Below, piece after piece: positions 7,199 through 11,049 of a DNA stretch of 11,049 bases; position 1 is the stretch's first letter, and every line of letters begins with the position of its first letter. The notes beneath the pieces were generated by a model. It worked only from the letters and a program-made list of their open reading frames with translations. It did not search any database and was not told the DNA's origin. Source of the DNA: Bacillota bacterium (lineage in GTDB: Bacteria > Bacillota > Clostridia > Peptostreptococcales > Anaerovoracaceae); contig JAEDMR010000054.1 in NCBI GenBank assembly GCA_016302925.1, forward strand, positions 1-11,049, read 5' to 3'. The position numbers and the translations under genes are program-made.

Positions 7199-7660
7199 TT
7201 ATTTTCCTCTCATCTGGAGCATATCCTGAAACTCCTGCATGATTTCCGGAATAGCTTCTGTGGAATCTGCGATCAGAAGCAGGGTGTTGTCACCGGCAAT
7301 GGAGCCGATAATGTGTGGAAGTCCGCTGTTGTCAATGGCTTCGCCAGCAGCTGCTGCGCAGCCGGAGAGGGTCTTGACCACAATCAGATTTCCGGAGGCT
7401 GCAAAGGAAGTGATGGTTTCTCTGAAAATCTTTACGAAACGATCAGAAACCGGCATATCCTTCGATTTGTTCAGAGCATACTTGTACTTCCCGCTGCTGG
7501 AAAGGGTCTTCACCAGCTGCAGATCCTTGATGTCCCTGGAAATAGTTGCCTGCGTCACTTCAAATCCGTTTTCACGAAGCATGGAAGCAAGCTTTTCCTG
7601 GGTATCAATTTCATACGAATTAATCAGTTCGATGATCTTGTTCTGCCTGGAATATCGCAT
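7199..7660 (-). CDS. argR: Arginine repressor ArgR
   Basis: Hexameric arginine-dependent regulator that represses arginine biosynthesis and can activate catabolism. The product is 153 residues, the family's usual size. Residues 1-70 form the winged-helix DNA-binding domain (MRYSRQNKIIELINSYEIDT; recognition helix in TQATISRDIKDL). The C-terminal half is the hexamerisation and arginine-binding domain, with SGCAAAAGEAID (99-110) and HIIGSIAGDNT (116-126). The arginine-binding motif normally reads GDDT; here the second aspartate is Asn125. The start is placed at ATG 7660-7658 because GGAGGAGGA (complement of about 7665-7673) lies just before it and it gives the standard N-terminus. An in-frame ATG six codons upstream at 7678 overlaps that ribosome binding site and is rejected. 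It is the first gene of the unit with recN, driven by the promoter at 7697-7725. ARG-box-like half-sites lie in the upstream region. Confidence 0.96.
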   Translation of the reverse strand: MRYSRQNKIIELINSYEIDTQEKLASMLRENGFEVTQATISRDIKDLQLVKTLSSSGKYKYALNKSKDMPVSDRFVKIFRETITSFAASGNLIVVKTLSGCAAAAGEAIDNSGLPHIIGSIAGDNTLLLIADSTEAIPEIMQEFQDMLQMRGK

Positions 7661-7696
7661 ATTATTCCTCCTCCTCATACAATCATACTTAGGTGA

Positions 7697-7725
7697 ATTT
7701 TATCATATCATGTGCTGATTTTCAA
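7697..7725 (-). promoter_or_regulatory. Sigma-A-type promoter of argR-recN
   Basis: On the - strand, TTGAAA (complement of 7720-7725) is separated by exactly 17 bases from TAAAAT (complement of 7697-7702), with a TGA extension just before the -10. Transcription would start near 7690, giving a leader of about 30 bases to the argR ATG. The -10 region reads ATGATAAAATTCAC, which overlaps ARG-box-like letters and so could be a self-repression site. Confidence 0.8.
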
Positions 7726-7766
7726 GTAAAACAGAGAATTTTTTCCAAGGCATATGGTAAATAAAG

Positions 7767-7786
7767 AATGAATAAATCCATTCATT
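7767..7786. repeat. Inverted repeat, ARG-box-like half-sites
   Basis: Perfect 7-bp arms AATGAAT and ATTCATT are separated by the six bases AAATCC. The arms contain the TGAAT/ATTCA half-sites of ArgR operators, but the usual spacing between half-sites is four bases, so assignment to ArgR is tentative. It lies between the two divergent promoters, about 40 bases from each -35 region. Confidence 0.6.
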
Positions 7787-7800
7787 TTATGGTATAAAAT
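7784..7800. repeat. 17-bp palindrome next to the ruvC promoter
   Basis: ATTTTAT and ATAAAAT form perfect 7-bp arms around GGT. The palindrome overlaps the right arm of the 7767-7786 repeat by three bases and ends four bases before the ruvC -35 box. Its size and position suggest a regulator binding site, though AT-rich palindromes can arise by chance. It is not a LexA/DinR box of the Firmicutes type (GAAC-N4-GTTC). Confidence 0.55.
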
Positions 7801-7804
7801 CATA

Positions 7805-7833
7805 TGGACAAACAGATGTTCTCGTGATATAAT
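7805..7833 (+). promoter_or_regulatory. Sigma-A-type promoter of the ruvCAB-queA operon
   Basis: TGGACA (7805-7810), a 17-base spacer and a perfect TATAAT (7828-7833) with the TGA extension at 7825-7827. Transcription would start near 7840, giving an untranslated leader of about 63 bases before ruvC. Confidence 0.85.
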
Positions 7834-7902
7834 GGAAAAGATAAAGACATCGGAATGACATTGAAACAGTCTGAACGAAAGAAATATGAACTGAGGTAAA
7901 CC

Positions 7903-8406
7903 ATGCGCATTTTAGGGATAGACCCGGGATATGCCATCCTGGGATTTGGCATTCTGGATAAAACAGGAAATCGTTTTTCCGTGGTTGACTATGGCTCCAT
8001 TCTGACGGATGCAGATATGGAAATGCCGGAGCGTCTTCGCGTCCTGTATGATGAACTGAAAGCCATTATAGAAAAGTATCAGCCGGAGGAAGCAGCCATT
8101 GAAGAACTGTTTTTTAATAATAATGCCAAGACCGCCATTCTGGTAGGAGAAGCCAGAGGTGTGGCGGTTCTTGCCTGTGCTCACGGAAATCTGAAAATCA
8201 GCGAATATACGCCGCTGCAGATCAAGCAGGCACTGGTCGGCTATGGCAGGGCGGACAAGAAGCAGGTGCAGGCCATGGTCAAGGCGATACTCAATCTGGA
8301 GAAGGTTCCGAAACCGGATGACACGGCGGATGCACTGGCTGCCGCCATCTGCCACGGACATTCAGCAGGCAGCAGCCGTCTCCGGCAGCTGATGGAAATG
8401 AGATAA
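7903..8406 (+). CDS. ruvC: Holliday junction endonuclease RuvC
   Basis: Dimeric, metal-dependent resolvase that cuts Holliday junctions by paired nicks, acting with the RuvAB motor. The 167 residues are of normal length with the RNase-H-like fold. The catalytic acidic residues are visible: D7 in MRILGIDPGY, E67 in AAIEELFF, and D140 and D143 in KPDDTADALAAAICH. The segment FFNNNAKTAILVGEARG (70-86) is the usual DNA-binding and dimer region. The start ATG 7903 follows GAGG at 7893-7896. It is the first gene of the operon, transcribed from the promoter at 7805-7833, and is followed 14 bases later by ruvA. Confidence 0.97.
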   Translation: MRILGIDPGYAILGFGILDKTGNRFSVVDYGSILTDADMEMPERLRVLYDELKAIIEKYQPEEAAIEELFFNNNAKTAILVGEARGVAVLACAHGNLKISEYTPLQIKQALVGYGRADKKQVQAMVKAILNLEKVPKPDDTADALAAAICHGHSAGSSRLRQLMEMR

Positions 8407-8420
8407 GGCGGTGAAACAGT

Positions 8421-9044
8421 ATGATAAGATACATAAAGGGAATCTATTCCATGACCTTCGAGAACAGCATTATCGTAGAAACATCTTCCGGCATTGGATT
8501 TGAAATTTTTCTTCCTGTCGGCTCTCCTCTGTACAGGTATGGGGAAGGCGAAGAAATCATGGTGTATACCTCTATGGCTGTGAAGGAAGACAATATCAGC
8601 CTGTACGGTTTTCATAACCGGGAAGCACTGGAGCTGTTCGAACTTCTGATTACAGTCAGCGGCATCGGTGCCAAAGGAGCCATGTCGATTCTCAGTACGC
8701 TTCCGCCGACAGAACTGAAGCGTGCGATTCTGTTTGAAGACGCGAAAGAAATCAGCCGGGCAAACGGAGTGGGAAAGAAAACTGCAGAACGCCTTATTCT
8801 GGAACTGAAAGATAAGATCGGGAAGATGAGCGGCGCTGTGAATGACGGATACGGTGCGGCAGATCTTTCCGGCAGTGCAGCAGATGCACTGATGCCTGCA
8901 TCGGACGATCGCACAGAAGCTGTCAATGCGCTGGTGGCACTGGGATATTCCAAGGCAGAGGCTTTCAGTGCAATCTCCCAGGTGGCGGAAGAAGGACTGA
9001 CCTGTGAGGAATATATTAAGAAAGCACTGAAACATCTCTTTTAG
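8421..9044 (+). CDS. ruvA: Holliday junction branch-migration subunit RuvA
   Basis: Tetramer that binds the four-way junction and holds two RuvB rings in place. The 207 residues have three domains: an N-terminal OB-fold (1-62; MIRYIKGIYSMTFENSIIVETSSGIGFEI), a double helix-hairpin-helix domain (TVSGIGAKGA at about 78-87 and NGVGKKTAERLILELK at 115-130), and after a flexible Gly/Ala/Ser-rich linker (about 137-163) the C-terminal domain III (164-207; EAVNALVALGYSKAEA) that contacts RuvB. AAGGCGGTGA at 8405-8414, overlapping the ruvC stop, is the ribosome binding site. The ruvB gene begins 11 bases after the stop. Confidence 0.97.
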   Translation: MIRYIKGIYSMTFENSIIVETSSGIGFEIFLPVGSPLYRYGEGEEIMVYTSMAVKEDNISLYGFHNREALELFELLITVSGIGAKGAMSILSTLPPTELKRAILFEDAKEISRANGVGKKTAERLILELKDKIGKMSGAVNDGYGAADLSGSAADALMPASDDRTEAVNALVALGYSKAEAFSAISQVAEEGLTCEEYIKKALKHLF

Positions 9045-9055
9045 GAGTTAGACAG

Positions 9056-10069
9056 ATGGAAAAAGAACGTATTACATCTGCAGGCATGCAGAAGGGAGAA
9101 ATGCGGCAGGAGATGAATCTGCGGCCGCAGCATCTTGACGAATATATCGGACAGCAGAGCGCCAAGGAAAATCTGAAAATTTTTATTGAAGCGGCCAGAC
9201 TCCGGGGAGAACCGCTGGATCACGTGCTGTTTTACGGGCCACCGGGACTGGGAAAGACAACGCTGGCGGGGATTATTGCCAATGAGCTGGGGGTGGATAT
9301 CAAGATTACTTCAGGCCCTGCCATCGGCAGGGCAGGAGATCTGGCTGCCATCCTGACCAACCTGAATGAAAATGACGTACTGTTTATCGATGAGATTCAC
9401 AGATTGAACCGTTCCGTAGAAGAAGTGCTGTACTCTGCTATGGAAGATTTTGCACTGGATATCGTCATAGGAAAAGGTCCGTCTGCACGTTCCATACGTC
9501 TGGATCTGGCAAAATTCACGCTGATCGGTGCGACAACCAGAGCAGGAAGTCTTTCCGCGCCGCTGCGGGATCGGTTTGGCGTCATCAGCAAATTCGAGAT
9601 GTATACCACGGAAGAACTGAAGCAGATTCTTGCCCGTACCGCAAGTATTCTGCATGTGGAAGCGGATGACGAATCACTGACAGAAATGGCCAGAAGATCC
9701 CGTGGAACACCCCGTGTGGCAAACCGCATGCTGAAACGAATCAGGGACTTTTCACAGGTGCGCGGAAATGGTATAATTACCATTGATATTACCAGAGAGG
9801 GACTGGAAGCACTGGGAGTGGATGAACTGGGACTGGAACGGATTGACAGGGAAATCCTCCGTGCCATTATTGAACGGTTTCACGGAGGACCGGTGGGGAT
9901 TGACACCATCGCGGCATCCATCGGAGAAGAGCGGGTCACCATTGAAGATTCTTCGGAGCCATATCTGATTCAGGCAGGTCTTCTTTACCGCACACAGAAG
10001 GGAAGAATGGTTTCTTCACTGGGATATAAACATCTGGGAATGGAAATGCCCGGAGACAGAGAGGAATGA
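9056..10069 (+). CDS. ruvB: Holliday junction branch-migration ATPase RuvB
   Basis: Hexameric AAA+ motor that pulls DNA through the RuvA-junction complex. The 337 residues are the usual length. Motifs in order: the N-terminal RPQHLDEYIGQ block (23-33), Walker A GPPGLGKT (61-68), Walker B FIDEIH (110-115), sensor 1 GATTRAG (158-164), the arginine-finger region LRDRFG (170-175), sensor 2 RGTPRVANR (216-224), and the C-terminal winged helix (about 257-330) with RFHGGPVGIDTIA and EPYLIQAGLL. TAGGAG at 9042-9047, overlapping the ruvA stop, is the ribosome binding site. The stop codon overlaps an in-frame ATG of the next gene (ATGA at 10066-10069). Confidence 0.98.
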   Translation: MEKERITSAGMQKGEMRQEMNLRPQHLDEYIGQQSAKENLKIFIEAARLRGEPLDHVLFYGPPGLGKTTLAGIIANELGVDIKITSGPAIGRAGDLAAILTNLNENDVLFIDEIHRLNRSVEEVLYSAMEDFALDIVIGKGPSARSIRLDLAKFTLIGATTRAGSLSAPLRDRFGVISKFEMYTTEELKQILARTASILHVEADDESLTEMARRSRGTPRVANRMLKRIRDFSQVRGNGIITIDITREGLEALGVDELGLERIDREILRAIIERFHGGPVGIDTIAASIGEERVTIEDSSEPYLIQAGLLYRTQKGRMVSSLGYKHLGMEMPGDREE

Positions 10070-10077
10070 TAGAATTC

Positions 10078-11049
10078 ATGCATATCAATGATTTTGATTA
10101 TGAGCTGCCGAAAGAGCTGATTGCCCAGACACCGTCCGAAACACGGGATGGCTGCCGGCTGATGGTGGTCCACAGAAAGGACGGCAGCATAGAACACAGA
10201 CATTTTTACGATATTTTAGAGTATCTGAAGCCGGATGACTGCCTGGTACTGAATAACTCCAAGGTTTTGCCGGCACGGCTTTTCGGAGTGAAAGAAGGAA
10301 CCGGAGCGAAGATTGAATTTCTGCTGATTAAACGGATTGAGGGAGATACATGGGAAACCATGGTACGTCCGGGAAAAAGACTGAAGATCGGAGACAGCGT
10401 ATCCTTTTCCGATGAGAAACTGTTCAGGGCAACCGTAAAAAATTATGGTGAAGATGGGACCAGAATTGTTGAATTCCAGTATGAAGGCATCTTTATGGAA
10501 CGGCTGGAGGAACTGGGAGAAATGCCCCTTCCTCCATATATCGAGCGGGAGAATAACAGCGAGGACAAGGACCGGTATCAGACAGTCTACTGCAAGGAAG
10601 AAGGTTCTGTAGCAGCGCCGACAGCCGGTCTGCACTTTACAGAGGAGCTTCTGGAAAAAGCACGGGAAATGGGCGTGAAGATCGCATATGTGACGCTTCA
10701 TGTAGGCATAGGTACATTCCGTCCTGTAAAGGTAGAGAATATCGAAGAGCACCATATGCATTTCGAAGAGTATTATATCAGTGAGGAAGCGGCGAATACG
10801 ATAAACAGTACGATTCTGGCAGGCGGACGGATTGTGTCTGTCGGGACCACGTCCACCCGAACGGTGGAAAGTGCAGCTGCATTTGATCATACGGCGGGAA
10901 AATGGCTGGTTCAGGCAGGTGCCGGCTCCACCGGCATTTTTATCTATCCCGGATATGAATTCAAGGTGATTCGATCCCTAATCACCAATTTTCATCTGCC
11001 GAAATCCACGCTCCTCATGCTGATTTCTGCATTATATAACAGGGAAGAT
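10078..11049 (+). CDS. queA: S-adenosylmethionine:tRNA ribosyltransferase-isomerase QueA, 3'-truncated by window edge
   Basis: Transfers and rearranges the ribosyl part of S-adenosylmethionine onto 7-aminomethyl-7-deazaguanine at position 34 of certain tRNAs, giving epoxyqueuosine, the step before queuosine. 324 codons are visible and the frame runs off the window; full-length enzymes are about 341-345 residues, so some 15-20 C-terminal residues are missing. Recognisable blocks are DFDYELPKELIAQTP at the N-terminus, LVLNNSKVLPARLFG, VRPGKRLKIGD, PLPPYI, YQTVYCKEEGSVAAPTAGLHFT, the VGIGTFRPV loop, TTSTRTVES and the final ITNFHLPKSTLLMLISALYN. ATG 10078 gives the family-standard N-terminus. An in-frame ATG at 10066, overlapping the ruvB stop as ATGA, would add four residues (MIEF) and has GGAG at 10052-10055, so it is a credible alternative. 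The ruvB-queA order is common in Firmicutes. Confidence 0.96.
   Translation, partial: MHINDFDYELPKELIAQTPSETRDGCRLMVVHRKDGSIEHRHFYDILEYLKPDDCLVLNNSKVLPARLFGVKEGTGAKIEFLLIKRIEGDTWETMVRPGKRLKIGDSVSFSDEKLFRATVKNYGEDGTRIVEFQYEGIFMERLEELGEMPLPPYIERENNSEDKDRYQTVYCKEEGSVAAPTAGLHFTEELLEKAREMGVKIAYVTLHVGIGTFRPVKVENIEEHHMHFEEYYISEEAANTINSTILAGGRIVSVGTTSTRTVESAAAFDHTAGKWLVQAGAGSTGIFIYPGYEFKVIRSLITNFHLPKSTLLMLISALYNRED

Noticed and set aside
6791..7696. Long open frame on the + strand (301 codons) opposite recN and argR
   Set aside because: It spans two well-identified - strand genes and their promoter; no domain or good ribosome binding site supports it.
7767..7800. LexA/DinR SOS box controlling ruvCAB or recN
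   Set aside because: No GAAC-N4-GTTC type sequence was seen in the intergenic region; the palindromes present are of another kind.
7855..7899. 14-codon leader peptide (MTLKQSERKKYELR) ending three bases before the ruvC start
   Set aside because: No Shine-Dalgarno sequence precedes it and no attenuator hairpin follows; an open frame this short is expected by chance.
8241..9035. Open frame on the - strand opposite ruvC and ruvA
   Set aside because: Antisense shadow crossing two secure genes; no plausible protein family.
10216..10890. Open frame on the - strand opposite queA
   Set aside because: Antisense to queA, whose conserved blocks continue through the whole stretch on the + strand.
1..11049. 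Mobile element, CRISPR array, tRNA, rRNA or defence system
   Set aside because: Read for terminal repeats, spaced direct repeats, tRNA-like cloverleaves and known defence or transposase motifs; nothing supportable was found and gene density is that of a normal chromosome.

Overview
The window looks like chromosomal backbone of a strictly anaerobic Gram-positive bacterium of class Clostridia. The evidence is an [FeFe]-hydrogenase with its redox partner, strong Shine-Dalgarno sequences (AAGGAGG, GGAGGGAGG, GGAGGAGGA), the Firmicutes-type argR-recN pair, and the ruvC-ruvA-ruvB-queA order. Base composition looks moderate and even across the window (judged by eye, not computed). I see no mobile element, tRNA, rRNA, CRISPR array or prophage gene.

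Layout. (1) Positions 1-1725, + strand: the 3' part of the DNA polymerase III delta subunit gene (holA, cut by the window edge), followed 5 bases later by a ten-helix EamA/DMT-family transporter. (2) Positions 1806-5392, + strand: a tight two-gene hydrogenase operon. The first gene encodes an unusual fusion of the NuoF C-terminal [4Fe-4S] module with a GltD-like FAD/NAD(P)H oxidoreductase. The second, overlapping by 7 bases, encodes a 580-residue multi-cluster [FeFe]-hydrogenase. A clear intrinsic terminator follows at about 5429-5455. (3) Positions 5511-7660, - strand: argR then recN, 3 bases apart, transcribed toward the hydrogenase operon and ending in their own terminator, so the two units converge. 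(4) Positions 7661-7902: a divergent control region with a good promoter on each strand and two adjoining palindromes between them. (5) Positions 7903-11049, + strand: ruvC, ruvA, ruvB and queA (cut by the window edge), almost certainly one operon for Holliday-junction processing plus queuosine tRNA modification.

How the genes work together. RuvA and RuvB branch-migrate Holliday junctions, RuvC cuts them, and RecN acts earlier in double-strand-break repair, so both sides of the 7661-7902 region serve recombination. ArgR links the - strand unit to arginine level. The hydrogenase pair probably exchanges electrons between H2/protons, NAD(P)H and perhaps ferredoxin. Its partner lacks the usual NuoE subunit and the NuoF FMN/NADH domain, and no glutamate synthase large subunit is present. 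This is the most interesting part of the window. It resembles the poorly characterised 'glutamate-synthase-linked' class of [FeFe]-hydrogenases and is not a classical HydABC bifurcating complex. I found no wholly unknown gene; the novelty candidates are this hydrogenase partner and the palindromic control region.
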